Shown: piece after piece, positions 15,722 to 24,392 of the stretch
Layout: every line of letters begins with the position of its first letter
How positions within the stretch are numbered: the first letter of the stretch is position 1
Assembly (NCBI GenBank): GCA_002418265.1
Contig: DIDS01000032.1
Location: 66,865 to 130,864 of the forward strand
Reading direction: 5' to 3'
DNA length: 64,000 bases
DNA from: Acidimicrobiia bacterium UBA5794
GTDB lineage: Bacteria > Actinomycetota > Acidimicrobiia > Spongiisociales > UBA5794
Made by a program: the position numbers and the translations under genes
The notes under the pieces: generated by a model
The model's database searches: none
The model's input: the letters and a program-made list of their open reading frames with translations, nothing else
Told to the model about the DNA's origin: nothing

Positions 15722-16570
15722 ATGAACCAACCGATCTCATTTCTTTCGGACTTTGGGTACGTCGACGAGTTCGTCGGTGTGGTTCACGGCGTCATCGCAC
15801 GCATCGCCCCGACGACCAGGGTGATCGACATCACACACGGGATCAGACGCGGCGACATCCACGGAGGGGCGATGTCACTCACGCGTGCTGTCCAGTTCAT
15901 GCCTGACGGTGTGTTCCTCGCCGTTGTTGATCCCGGTGTCGGAACTGACCGATTGGCAATCGCGGCGCGGACATCGGTCGGGTACTTCGTTGGACCCGAC
16001 AACGGCCTGCTTGCACCCGCAGTTGCGATGGTTGGCGGCGCCGATCTGATTGTCTCTCTCGAGGACGAGCAGTTTCAGCTGCCACGCCAGGGGTCAACCT
16101 TTCACGGGAGGGACATCTTCGGGCCAGCTGCCGCGGTCCTGGCTGCGGGTCAGGCCGAGATCGGTGACCTCGGACCGGCCGTCAACCCGGATGCGATCAC
16201 CCCGCTTTTGATACCTCTCTCCGAGCCGACCGGGCGCGGTTCCATCAAAGGTGCGGTTCTGTGGATCGACACCTACGGGAACATCCAGATCAACATCGGA
16301 CCCGAGGACCTGAACGCCCTTGGCCTGTCAAAAGGTGATGACGTGTTGGTGAGTGCTGCCATGCACGAGTTCCGCATCACGTGGGGCGAGTCATACGGAT
16401 CGGTCGAGGAGGGCGAAGCGGTTGTCCACGTCGACTCGCACGGTCAGATGGCGCTCGGAGTTCGTGGTGGCAGTGCCGAAGAGGATTTCGACCTGGTGGT
16501 TGGTGACCCAATCGTCCTCGGACGACCAGATGGCGGCAACAGAATCAACCTTGAGATTGTCTCCTCTTAG
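15722..16570 (+). CDS. S-adenosyl-L-methionine hydroxide adenosyltransferase (SAM hydrolase, DUF62 family)
   Basis: The 282-residue protein starts with FLSDFGYVDEFVGVVHGVI and contains VDPGVGTDR, GPDNGLL and FHGRDIFGPAAA, the conserved blocks of the SAM hydroxide adenosyltransferase/chlorinase fold. Family members without the halide loop hydrolyse SAM to adenosine and methionine. The C-terminal half is the expected beta-barrel (IDTYGNIQINI). It is full length and alone in its direction. The physiological role of this widespread enzyme is not well established. Confidence 0.85.
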   Translation: MNQPISFLSDFGYVDEFVGVVHGVIARIAPTTRVIDITHGIRRGDIHGGAMSLTRAVQFMPDGVFLAVVDPGVGTDRLAIAARTSVGYFVGPDNGLLAPAVAMVGGADLIVSLEDEQFQLPRQGSTFHGRDIFGPAAAVLAAGQAEIGDLGPAVNPDAITPLLIPLSEPTGRGSIKGAVLWIDTYGNIQINIGPEDLNALGLSKGDDVLVSAAMHEFRITWGESYGSVEEGEAVVHVDSHGQMALGVRGGSAEEDFDLVVGDPIVLGRPDGGNRINLEIVSS

Positions 16571-16629
16571 TAGGCGGAAACCCTCGAAGGGTCGTGCCTG
16601 TTGGGCAAAAAAGTGTCATACCCGGTTGA

Positions 16630-16635
16630 TACGGT
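16630..16635 (+). promoter_or_regulatory. -10-like TACGGT before the DUF222 gene
   Basis: TACGGT fits TANNNT and ends 6 nt before ATG at 16642, again without a ribosome binding site. Confidence 0.3.
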
Positions 16636-16641
16636 GTCTTC

Positions 16642-18036
16642 ATGGTCACTCAAGCGCCACCCATTACATCATCCACGACCCCGCCGACTGATTGGGATTT
16701 CGATACGAGTTGGTTCCCGTCCGATATTGGCGAGTGGGAGCCTTCCGTCGAGCTGGGGACGTACCTGACCGAGTTCGATCCGTCAGAACTCGAAAGCGGT
16801 GACCGCGTCAGGCTGCTCCAGGCCAGGGCTCGCCTCGCCTCTCACGTGACGGCGTCACTCCTGCGCGACATTGCCGGGGTGGTGGATGCATACGCTGTGG
16901 AGTGTCGCTTGGAGCCCACCGATGAGATCGTGTTGGACGATGCAGCGTCTGAGCTCCGCGCGGCGCTGCATCTAACACGTCGGGCAGCGGACGGATGGAT
17001 ACATCTCGCTCTTCGTCTGCGAAACGAGTTCCCCGACCTGTTGGCCCTCCTCAATTCGGGGGATCTCGATCTCCCTCGTGTACGGGCAATTGACTACGCC
17101 ATCTTCGGATTACCGGACGAATACGCAAGAAACGTTGTTGATGCGATCATTGACGATGCACCGCACCTGACAACCGGCCAGTTGGGTGCACGAATACGCA
17201 AGCTCATCATCGACCTGGAGCCGGAAGCCGCTCAGGACCAATACGAAGCCGCCGTCGAGCATCGTTCTGTTGTGGTGTACCCCGGTGAGGCCAACACGGC
17301 TGGTGTGAATGCAAGAAATCTTCCTCCCGATCGTGTCGCAGCGATCTCGCGTCGCATTGACAAGATCGCAAAATCTCTGCGTACTGGCGGCGAGACGCGA
17401 ACCATGGACCAGCTACGAGCCGATGTGTTCATGGACCTGCTTGCGGGCACAAGCCACACGACGGTGGGACGAGGAGTTGTGGACATCCGAGTCGACCTCG
17501 AAACACTGACCGGGCTTGCTCAACGCTCCGGTGATCTGGGTGGGTACGGACCCGTCGTGGCCGACATTGCCCGCCAGACGGTGGAACAGAACCCGGATGC
17601 CGAGTTTCGATTCATGGTGACCGACCGCAAGACCCGCCAGCTTGTGAGCCATGGAACCACCCGGAGGCGTCCGACCGCTGAGCAACGACGGCTCGTCGAG
17701 ATGTTCCACCTGCGGTGTGTCTTCCCAGGCTGTCGCATGCCAGCGACGCAATGTGATCTTGATCACCGCATCGAATGGTTGGGGAATGGGCCTACGACGG
17801 TCGACAACCTTCTACCGCTTTGCAGACATGATCACGTGATCCGTCACGATGCCGGGTGGAAACACTTCATCGATGATGTCGGCGACTACGTTTGGGTATC
17901 ACCGCTCGGTGTCGCCTACCGACAACCACCAGACGACGACCAATTCCCAAATGCCGCGGCCATTGATGCCGTCGCTCCCGACGTGCCAGCAGTTGACAAT
18001 GGTTCCGATCCCATGGGAACCCGAGCTCCTCCCTGA
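16642..18036 (+). CDS. DUF222 / HNH endonuclease-domain protein (13E12-type)
   Basis: The 464-residue protein has a helical DUF222 region (about residues 50-330) and a C-terminal HNH nuclease module: CVFPGCRMPATQCDLDHRIEW, then NLLPLCRHDHVIRH, giving two CxxC-type zinc pairs and the DH and H catalytic residues. Such proteins are abundant in actinobacterial genomes, often in many divergent copies, and their biological role is unsettled. The HNH residues are intact. The last ~35 residues are an acidic tail. It stands alone and is the most likely gene here to have paralogues elsewhere on the chromosome. Confidence 0.85.
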   Translation: MVTQAPPITSSTTPPTDWDFDTSWFPSDIGEWEPSVELGTYLTEFDPSELESGDRVRLLQARARLASHVTASLLRDIAGVVDAYAVECRLEPTDEIVLDDAASELRAALHLTRRAADGWIHLALRLRNEFPDLLALLNSGDLDLPRVRAIDYAIFGLPDEYARNVVDAIIDDAPHLTTGQLGARIRKLIIDLEPEAAQDQYEAAVEHRSVVVYPGEANTAGVNARNLPPDRVAAISRRIDKIAKSLRTGGETRTMDQLRADVFMDLLAGTSHTTVGRGVVDIRVDLETLTGLAQRSGDLGGYGPVVADIARQTVEQNPDAEFRFMVTDRKTRQLVSHGTTRRRPTAEQRRLVEMFHLRCVFPGCRMPATQCDLDHRIEWLGNGPTTVDNLLPLCRHDHVIRHDAGWKHFIDDVGDYVWVSPLGVAYRQPPDDDQFPNAAAIDAVAPDVPAVDNGSDPMGTRAPP

Positions 18037-18063
18037 CAGATGGTCGCCGAGCATCCACGCTTG

Positions 18064-18159
18064 CTACGGTGAAAGCCCGCCAGTCAACAACTTGACGATG
18101 AATGCGATCACAATGAACGCAAGCAGCACAACAACGGCGATTGAGGTGACGGGTCTCAT
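18064..18159 (-). CDS. Possible 31-residue single-TM peptide
   Basis: ATG at 18159 opens a 31-codon frame beginning MRPVTSIAVVVLLAFIVIAF and ending KLLTGGLSP, which is almost entirely one transmembrane segment with a basic N-terminus. It lies in the gap between the DUF222 gene and the glutaredoxin gene, divergent from the latter. There is no clear ribosome binding site, so this is tentative. Confidence 0.3.
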   Translation of the reverse strand: MRPVTSIAVVVLLAFIVIAFIVKLLTGGLSP

Positions 18160-18186
18160 GTCCGAAACGATAGTGAGCGACCCACG

Positions 18187-18441
18187 GTGACCGGCTCCGG
18201 CTCGATGCTGCGCTTCTTCACACGTAACGGATGTCCGTTGTGCGACAAAGGACTGGCAGTCCTCCAACCAATTGCCGAAGGTGCCGGTTACACAATCGAG
18301 ATCATCGACATCGATCTCGACCTCGCACTGCTGGAGCGCTACAACGATCGGGTACCTGTTATCGAAGCCTTGGACGGATCGGTGGTCGATGAAGGAATCA
18401 TTGCTCCCCGAACCGTCGAGTCCGCGCTCCGAAATCCATAG
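18187..18441 (+). CDS. Small glutaredoxin-like thioredoxin-fold protein
   Basis: The 84-residue protein has FFTRNGCPLCDKG with the active pair C16-x2-C19, followed by a beta-alpha-beta order and a cis-Pro motif RVPVIEALDG typical of the glutaredoxin fold (DUF836 type). It would act as a cytoplasmic thiol-disulfide protein. The start is GTG at 18187. It is followed by intergenic repeat words and the 3' end of the menaquinone reductase-like gene on the other strand. Confidence 0.75.
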   Translation: MTGSGSMLRFFTRNGCPLCDKGLAVLQPIAEGAGYTIEIIDIDLDLALLERYNDRVPVIEALDGSVVDEGIIAPRTVESALRNP

Positions 18442-18457
18442 TCGCTGACCGGCAATC

Positions 18458-18485
18458 TGACTTCTGACTTCGGTCATCGGAAATC
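18458..18485. repeat. Intergenic short-word repeats
   Basis: Two tandem copies of TGACTTC (18458-18471) are followed directly by GGTCATCGGAAATC (18472-18485), the same 14-mer that is duplicated at 6801-6828. Here too the 14-mer abuts the stop codon of a leftward gene (18484-18486). Confidence 0.75.
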
Positions 18486-19716
18486 ATCGTCCGGCGTTGA
18501 CCACTCGTTCGATCGCTGTGTAGACGTGCTCGGACATCTTGGCTTCCTCGGGATCGAGAAGGTTGGCCATGACCTTGAGCGTCCATTCCATCAGTGGCTT
18601 TGACCGGAGACCGACGGTCGTCAGCGTCTTCATCACCGTTGGGTTGCCGATGGCCCTGACAAACACCCGAGCGACCCGGTGGTAGTCGCCATACACATCC
18701 TCAAGTTCGACCGCATAATCGCTCAACGAACCACCGGCCGCGGCCGAAGCGACATGCCTTGCGGCCATCCGGCCGGTCTCGTAGGCATAGTCGATGCCCT
18801 CACCATTGAACGGGTTCACCGCACCCGATGCGTCACCCACGAGTAGCCAATTGCGGCCGACCTTCGGTCCGACCGACAGACTCATGGGGAGTTTTCCTCC
18901 GATTGGCTTTGTGTGGGGTGTCAGGGAATCAACCTTCCAGTGATCTGGCAGCGCCTCCGAGTAGGCCTCGAGGATGTGACTCGTGTTGACATCCTTCCAA
19001 CCCTTGAACGTCGATACGAGTCCTGCACCCACATTGATCTCACCGTCACCGAGCGGGAACACCCACCCATAGCCCGGCATCGCACGCCCCTTCTTGTCCC
19101 TGATGTCGAGTTGGCTTTCGATGAACGGATCGTCCGAGTTCGGACTCTCATAGTACGCACGGATGGCAAGCCCATAGGGATAGTCCCGTCGACGGCTCGC
19201 CCCCAGACTCCGGCCAAACTGGGAGTTCGAACCGTCGGCAATGATCACAAATTCGGGATGAACGACACGACTGCCGTCGTCGGTCATCAGGTTCACGCCG
19301 GTGACTGCGTTGTTCTCAAGGATGGGTGTCGCCGTTGTTCCCTGTTCCACCACGGCGCCCTGTGCCGCGGCGAGCCCAGCCACGGTCCCATCAAGATCGG
19401 CTCGACGCATGGTTGCTCCCCAGTTTGGGAACACCGAATGCTTGGGCCATGTCAGCTCAATCTCAAGATCGCCTGCATAGGACCGCAGACCGTCGATTCG
19501 GTGCAGGTCGAGACCGTCGAAATCGAAGCCCATGTCGAGCAGTTGGTGTACGGCCCGCGGTGTGAGACCGTCGCCGCAGGCCTTTTCGCGGGGATAGCGC
19601 TTTTTCTCCACGAGGTGAACTTCCAGACCGTTGCGTGCAAGCCAGTACGCAGCCGATGCACCACCTGGGCCGCCCCCGACGACAAGAACAGATGGTGCAG
19701 ATGGGAGGGAGGTCAT
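18484..19716 (-). CDS. Geranylgeranyl reductase-family flavoprotein, probable menaquinone saturase (MenJ-like)
   Basis: The 410-residue protein begins with a Rossmann FAD motif VVGGGPGGASAA, has KACGDGLTPRAV after the first beta-alpha-beta unit, and GDASGAVNPFNGEGIDYA as the second FAD motif. This is the geranylgeranyl reductase family; in actinobacteria the MenJ member saturates one isoprene unit of menaquinone, and homologues often sit beside respiratory genes. The position next to cytochrome and nuo operons supports a menaquinone role. An archaeal-type lipid saturase is less likely. ATG at 19716 has a purine-rich stretch upstream. Confidence 0.75.
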   Translation of the reverse strand: MTSLPSAPSVLVVGGGPGGASAAYWLARNGLEVHLVEKKRYPREKACGDGLTPRAVHQLLDMGFDFDGLDLHRIDGLRSYAGDLEIELTWPKHSVFPNWGATMRRADLDGTVAGLAAAQGAVVEQGTTATPILENNAVTGVNLMTDDGSRVVHPEFVIIADGSNSQFGRSLGASRRRDYPYGLAIRAYYESPNSDDPFIESQLDIRDKKGRAMPGYGWVFPLGDGEINVGAGLVSTFKGWKDVNTSHILEAYSEALPDHWKVDSLTPHTKPIGGKLPMSLSVGPKVGRNWLLVGDASGAVNPFNGEGIDYAYETGRMAARHVASAAAGGSLSDYAVELEDVYGDYHRVARVFVRAIGNPTVMKTLTTVGLRSKPLMEWTLKVMANLLDPEEAKMSEHVYTAIERVVNAGR

Positions 19717-19735
19717 GTGATGAGGGTAATGAGGG

Positions 19736-19770
19736 GAAGTCAGAAGTCAGAAGTCAGAAGTCAGAAGTCA
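19736..19770. repeat. Five perfect tandem copies of GAAGTCA
   Basis: GAAGTCA is repeated five times without mismatch at 19736-19770 and then breaks off in GAAAGC, just after the cytochrome c stop codon region and before menJ. Two copies in the opposite orientation lie at 18458-18471, so menJ is flanked by inverted copies of the word. Confidence 0.9.
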
Positions 19771-19777
19771 GAAAGCT

Positions 19778-21235
19778 CTATCCCGCGGCTTCTACCGTGG
19801 CACCGTCGGTGGAGTCGGCGCCGTCGTCGGTGAACCCGCAGTCGGCTTCGGCCTCGGCGAGGTCTTCGCCACCGAATTGGACACGCTCATACAGCGCAAC
19901 CTCGGCAATCTGGGTTTCGTCGAGTGTCGAACCAAACGCCGGCATCAAGCCAAATCCCCCGACGGGTTTCGCGTTGGCTCCGTACGTCGGATCGGGCCAA
20001 CCACTCGTACCGAGGGTGATCCACTCGATCTGATCTGCGCACGAGCCTGCCGGGAACGTTGTGAGGATCCCACCATCGGTAAAGGCGGGTCCTGCACCAC
20101 CGGATCCGTCAGCGCCATGGCAAGCCTGGCACTGTGCATAGACGGCGGCACCATTACCAAAGTAATCGGCAGTCGAAGTGCCATAGGCAGATCCATCGCA
20201 GTTGACGGCATTGCCCGTGACCGGATTGACGAGGAGTTGTCCTGATGTTCCACATTGGGGTCCGTTTGGTGAGATCAGGATGTAGGTCACGGCGAGGAGT
20301 GGAATGATCAGGAATGCTGCCGTGAGCCAAGCGGGATATCGACCGATCTTGGTACTCGGTGCCTCGACATCCTCCTCCACAATGTCTCCACCGATTGGTT
20401 CGATGATCTCGATTTCGTGGGATGTCGAGGATGCGTCAGTGTCGGTGTCGGCAGGTTCAGAATCAGCCGGCTGGGTTGTCTTGACTTGATCGACGGGAGC
20501 GGGTTTCGCGGCAGACTCGGTTGACGCGACCGTTGCGGGATCGATCCCTGCCCACTCGGCGAGGACCGCCTCGAGGGACTCACCGGTCTTTTTGGCCCGT
20601 GCCTCAGCTGAACGCTTTGCGAGTGCTGCAGGCATCCCTTTGGCTTCGGCGACCTTGTCCAACAGCTCATCCATTCCTATCCCGCCGAGCGCCGCAGCGG
20701 CTACCGGTGCTGCGGCTGGTGAGGCTGGAGCCACAGGCTCGGATTCCGCTGCCGGTTGGTCGTCTGTCGCCGGTGCTCGGTCGTCGGGTTCCGGTGGTCG
20801 GGCTTCGGTCGTTGCTGCGGCCTGTTGCTTCAATTCATCAAGATCAACACCAGCCCATCCCGCGAGGACCTCATCGAGCGGTGTCCCTGAATGCTCGGCC
20901 CTGGCCCTTCCCGAACTCAGGATCAGCTTGGGTGGCATCCTCTTGGCATCGGCCGCCAGCTGGATCAAGTAGTCGGTCGTCACTTCACCCGGCACCCCCG
21001 ATTCATCGGCAGGTTCATCGGCAGGTTCATCGGCGGGCGACGGAGAGGCTTCAGCAGGAGTCGAAGGCTCAGGTTCTGGCGGGACATCTTCGGCAGATAC
21101 CTCAACGCCAGCCCACTCGGCCAGCACGGCCTCAAGCGTCATGCCCTCCTTCTCGGCCCGAGCCTCGGCAGATCGCTTCACGAGTGATGCCGGCATCCCA
21201 CGAATCTCGGCGACCTGGTTGAGGAGTTCTTCCAT
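19778..21235 (-). CDS. Membrane-anchored cytochrome c with three N-terminal helical repeats
   Basis: The 485-residue protein has three copies of a ~45-residue helical unit (residues 1-46, 87-131, 187-232; pattern MPxxLxKRSAEARAxxxG then LEAVLAEWAG), joined by Pro/Ala/Glu linkers. A transmembrane segment follows (301-322), then an extracytoplasmic monohaem cytochrome c domain with CQACH (369-373) and axial Met431 in LMPAFG. Four further Cys could form disulfides. The repeats lie on the cytoplasmic side by topology. The same unit opens the subunit IV-like protein at 25179. It begins 4 nt after the CcoN-like gene, in one operon. It probably passes electrons from the quinol complex to an oxidase. 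Confidence 0.75.
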   Translation of the reverse strand: MEELLNQVAEIRGMPASLVKRSAEARAEKEGMTLEAVLAEWAGVEVSAEDVPPEPEPSTPAEASPSPADEPADEPADESGVPGEVTTDYLIQLAADAKRMPPKLILSSGRARAEHSGTPLDEVLAGWAGVDLDELKQQAAATTEARPPEPDDRAPATDDQPAAESEPVAPASPAAAPVAAAALGGIGMDELLDKVAEAKGMPAALAKRSAEARAKKTGESLEAVLAEWAGIDPATVASTESAAKPAPVDQVKTTQPADSEPADTDTDASSTSHEIEIIEPIGGDIVEEDVEAPSTKIGRYPAWLTAAFLIIPLLAVTYILISPNGPQCGTSGQLLVNPVTGNAVNCDGSAYGTSTADYFGNGAAVYAQCQACHGADGSGGAGPAFTDGGILTTFPAGSCADQIEWITLGTSGWPDPTYGANAKPVGGFGLMPAFGSTLDETQIAEVALYERVQFGGEDLAEAEADCGFTDDGADSTDGATVEAAG

Positions 21236-21239
21236 CGCT

Positions 21240-23225
21240 CTACCTCAGCGTCTCGATGTAGCTGACCAACGCATCCATGTCGGCGTCAGATAGATATGAA
21301 TACGACGGCATCGTTGACCAATCTCTCGAAATCCGTGGATCGTTCAGATGCGCCTTGAGCCATCCAGAGTTGAAACCTTCCGAGCTTGCAACATGCATGA
21401 CGTCGGGGCCAACTCTGAGGTGGCCGAGGAGGGCGGGGTTTTCGTGGACATAGTCTCCTGCGATGCTGACCGGTCCGAGCCCCACGTCTGTACCGACCGG
21501 TCGAACCGATTGTGTGTGGCATTCGCCGCAACCTTCAGAGATGTAGATGTTTCGACCAGCGAGTTCAGTTGAACCGGCCGGGTATATGCGCGCCTCATCA
21601 CCGAGGATTGTCGGTTCTGTATTCGCCGGATCGATTGCGGGGAATGCCCCTGTGAGCAAGGCTGCTGCGATCCACACCGACGCGGCTCCCCACGCCAACC
21701 GCTTCCAGCTCGGCGCAATGACATCACCCTCAAACTCAAGGTCATAATCGATCGCACCGTCGCCGGTGCCGACCGATGTGGCATTGCCTTTCCCAAGCCG
21801 GGAGAAGGCGAACACGATCTGGGCTGCCGCAAACAACAGGAGGGAAACGGCCGTGATCCAAAGGAACGGCTCCATCGAAACTGTCGTGATTTCCCATGCA
21901 CTCCCGTTGTTGGCGAAGGATCCGCTCGCCGGTCCGGAGGCCCACGAAAATCCAGCAACGACACCCCCAGCGATGGTTCCGAATGCCACGCCCGTGAGTC
22001 CAGCCACTGACCAGCTGAAGTGAAGTGGGCTACCGGATCTGCTGCCGCCTCGGATGATCGAGTGGGTGGCGAACAAAGCAAATGAGCCGATACCGAGGAC
22101 TACAAGGAGGTCCTTTGCTTGGCTGAAGCTCGTCGATTGAACAATTGCACTCGTGGAACGGAATGTGAGGAGCACGTTGACCATGGTCACAGCGCCGAGA
22201 GCCACGAACGCGACGGTTGCGTACCGCAACGTCGCGCGGTCGGCAATCCGTGTCACAGATCCATTCAGCATCAAACCCAGATCTGTTGCGATGGCCAGCA
22301 GCGGTACGAATGCCGTGATCGCCAATCCAGCACCAAGAGTCTCATACCAATCGGGTGCCGCGGAGAACATGAGGCCCGTTGCACTCATGGAACCCCAAAC
22401 CAACGCAAGTGACCAGAACCCGATTGCCCCGAGCGGGCGTGGAGCGCTCGGGTCCGTCCCTGTGAGCGACGTCGCCGCAAAGTAGATGAGCCCGACGCTT
22501 GTGACGATCACAAACAGACCGGTGATGCTCGCCGATGCAAAAGCCGTTTGGACCGAGCCACCGATTCCGTCCATGGGAGGGACCAGGCTGACCGCACTCG
22601 ACAAAGCAAGCCACCAAGCGCCAGCGGTCAGATACCAGCCGGTTGCCCCGAGTCTGTTCCTCGCAGCCATCGCTGTTGAAGCAATGGAGATCGCGGCGAG
22701 GATGAATCCGACGACCGTGATGGCTCGTGCCCATAATGGGGCTTCGAAGCCAGCGATTCCGGATTGCAGGCCGACGATGATCCCGATCGCGCCACCGAGC
22801 GTTCCAACGACGATGAGAAGCAGTGAAGCCGTTGAAAGTGCTGAACGCTTGATGTCGGTCTGGGTCGACCGCGAGATGGCAAACAGCGATGCACCGAGAA
22901 GGCCAGCAATGATCCAGCCATTCATCAAGAGGGTGCGGCCCGCCGGTGCGAGTCGTCCCGGCGACGTCGCGGCCGATCCGGAGAAAAGATCGGGAAGCAC
23001 GCCCTGGAGCGCGGCGATGCCTGCCAGGATGAGTCCGAGGATCAGGAAAGCGGCTGCGACCATCAGGAACCGTTTCGCGGTGACCGAATCGGTCGTCGTC
23101 GACTCTCCCGTTGGAGTGTCTATGGTCGGAGTTTCCGCGGTCACGCTGGGGGCTTCCTCCTGCATACGGTGTGTTGCCCTGCCGACTTTCGGCCGTCGCA
23201 ACTCTAGCCGTGCGACGGAGGTCAC
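21240..23225 (-). CDS. Ligand-less CcoN-like membrane protein fused to a CcoO-like haem c domain
   Basis: The 661-residue protein has about 12 hydrophobic segments that align by landmark with CcoN of cbb3 oxidase: APRPLGAIGFWSLALVW then SAAPDWYETLG correspond to the CcoN HFWALI and TALPDWxQxLG region. Every CcoN metal ligand is replaced: the haem b His (97-103 RTLLMNG), the Cu His in WYGHN (now SASITG, 231-236), the GPHH pair (now MSATG, 280-284), and the HVH pair (369-372). The C-terminus (about 545-661) is CcoO-like with CGECH (566-570) and Met639 as likely ligand. It may be a structural or electron-relay subunit. The start is uncertain: GTG 23225 or ATG 23165. Confidence 0.72.
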   Translation of the reverse strand: MTSVARLELRRPKVGRATHRMQEEAPSVTAETPTIDTPTGESTTTDSVTAKRFLMVAAAFLILGLILAGIAALQGVLPDLFSGSAATSPGRLAPAGRTLLMNGWIIAGLLGASLFAISRSTQTDIKRSALSTASLLLIVVGTLGGAIGIIVGLQSGIAGFEAPLWARAITVVGFILAAISIASTAMAARNRLGATGWYLTAGAWWLALSSAVSLVPPMDGIGGSVQTAFASASITGLFVIVTSVGLIYFAATSLTGTDPSAPRPLGAIGFWSLALVWGSMSATGLMFSAAPDWYETLGAGLAITAFVPLLAIATDLGLMLNGSVTRIADRATLRYATVAFVALGAVTMVNVLLTFRSTSAIVQSTSFSQAKDLLVVLGIGSFALFATHSIIRGGSRSGSPLHFSWSVAGLTGVAFGTIAGGVVAGFSWASGPASGSFANNGSAWEITTVSMEPFLWITAVSLLLFAAAQIVFAFSRLGKGNATSVGTGDGAIDYDLEFEGDVIAPSWKRLAWGAASVWIAAALLTGAFPAIDPANTEPTILGDEARIYPAGSTELAGRNIYISEGCGECHTQSVRPVGTDVGLGPVSIAGDYVHENPALLGHLRVGPDVMHVASSEGFNSGWLKAHLNDPRISRDWSTMPSYSYLSDADMDALVSYIETLR

Positions 23226-23289
23226 ATGTATTCCGCCGGCTTGCTGGCCAGCAGGGCATTCGAGGACAGGTAGCCGATGCTGTTCATGA

Positions 23290-23317
23290 TTGGTGAGTGA
23301 TCGCGGAGCATTACAAT
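23290..23317 (+). promoter_or_regulatory. Possible sigma70-type promoter for the b6/Rieske operon
   Basis: TTGGTG (23290-23295) and TACAAT (23312-23317) are 16 bp apart in the divergent gap before the operon's first gene. The -10 matches five of six bases. The start codon TTG at 23341 has AAGGA 6 nt upstream. Confidence 0.35.
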
Positions 23318-23340
23318 GACGCCATCACGAAGGAACACGG

Positions 23341-23925
23341 TTGAACGAACGCAGACGACTTGTCATCGGATATCTCGCGATCCTCGTCGGGATCGCTACG
23401 ACGATCCTTGCTTCCGTGGGTGTACACATGTCGGAAGCCCCCGAGTTCGATGAATTCGGCAAGGCCCTTTATTCGTTCATGCCACGGGGTTGGGTGATCG
23501 TGACGTTCTTCCAATCCGTCGCGCTCTGCGGTGTCCTTCTGGCGATGGCTGGTGCGACGTTCGGGTTCATCTACAAGCGACCGCTCACCTGGGCGCGAGC
23601 GATGCTCGGAGCCGTCCTCTTTTCTGCTTTGATGATGATTCTGTTCGCGGTCATCCCGAACCAATTCCTCACTCTCGCGCAGTCTACACTTGAGTGGACT
23701 CCGCAGAAGGTCTTCGTGACCATTCCGCCGATTCTTGTGCTCAACAACACCGTGGAGATTTCGTACGCTGCTCTGAAGGACATGATCTCGGCGGGTTATG
23801 TCACAACGATGCTCATCGTCATAGCAATCGTCATGTACCAGATCCAAGAGCGGGCGAAAAGAACAGACGTGCCGAAGCCAGCCCCGGTTTCGGACTACGG
23901 ACGACCAATGCGATTGGAGCGCTGA
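23341..23925 (+). CDS. Four-TM membrane protein of unknown function, first gene of the b6/Rieske operon
   Basis: The 194-residue protein has four hydrophobic segments (about residues 8-28, 50-75, 88-107, 155-175) and a basic C-terminal tail. No haem or iron-sulfur motif is visible. It begins with TTG at 23341, supported by AAGGA 6 nt upstream, and its stop overlaps the next start as TGATG. Being first in an operon with a ferredoxin and cytochrome b subunits, it is probably a membrane subunit or quinone-side partner of that complex. I recognise no family. Confidence 0.65.
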   Translation: MNERRRLVIGYLAILVGIATTILASVGVHMSEAPEFDEFGKALYSFMPRGWVIVTFFQSVALCGVLLAMAGATFGFIYKRPLTWARAMLGAVLFSALMMILFAVIPNQFLTLAQSTLEWTPQKVFVTIPPILVLNNTVEISYAALKDMISAGYVTTMLIVIAIVMYQIQERAKRTDVPKPAPVSDYGRPMRLER

Positions 23926-24368
23926 TGGCCAAAGAAGCCTGGCTCGAAACCCCGCCAATCCGCGATGACTATCAACTTGCCATTGTGGATACGGCATACA
24001 TGACTGCTGCCGTCAAGCCAAAGCAGTTCATTCACATCAATGAATCAGAGTGCATCCTCTGTGCCGGTTGTGTGGACATCTGCCCGTGGAAATGCATCCA
24101 CTTCCTCACTCCCGACATCGTGACGGAAACGTTCGGTGTTGAACATCCAAGTGCCAAGGAAGAGAACGGAGCATTGTTCCTGATTGACGACACGGAATGC
24201 ACACGGTGCAAACTATGCATCGATCGCTGCCCAACGAACGTGATCACGATCGGAAAGTTCGGCGGGTCCGTTGCGGATCAGGTCAGTGAATACGACTCAG
24301 CGCCATGGGAATACGACACGGGTGCCAGAGACACCAAGAGCGGTGTCGCGTATGGTGTTCGCTGGTAG
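23925..24368 (+). CDS. 2[4Fe-4S] ferredoxin, NuoI-like
   Basis: The 147-residue protein has two complete cluster motifs, CILCAGCVDICP (about residues 44-55) and CTRCKLCIDRCP (about 92-103), separated by ~36 residues as in NuoI and related ferredoxin subunits rather than in small clostridial ferredoxins. It has no signal peptide, so it sits on the cytoplasmic face. ATG at 23925 overlaps the previous stop. Its place directly before the cytochrome b gene suggests it delivers or accepts electrons at the complex, or is shared with the second complex I, which lacks an NADH module. Both are inferences. Confidence 0.85.
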   Translation: MAKEAWLETPPIRDDYQLAIVDTAYMTAAVKPKQFIHINESECILCAGCVDICPWKCIHFLTPDIVTETFGVEHPSAKEENGALFLIDDTECTRCKLCIDRCPTNVITIGKFGGSVADQVSEYDSAPWEYDTGARDTKSGVAYGVRW

Positions 24369-24392
24369 GGATTGAGAAGGAGAAAGACGCAC

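Noticed and set aside
20990..21045. Tandem 12-bp DNA repeat (TTCATCGGCAGG)
   Set aside because: It is the coding of the PADE-PADE-PADE linker in the cytochrome c gene, so it is explained by the protein rather than being a separate element.
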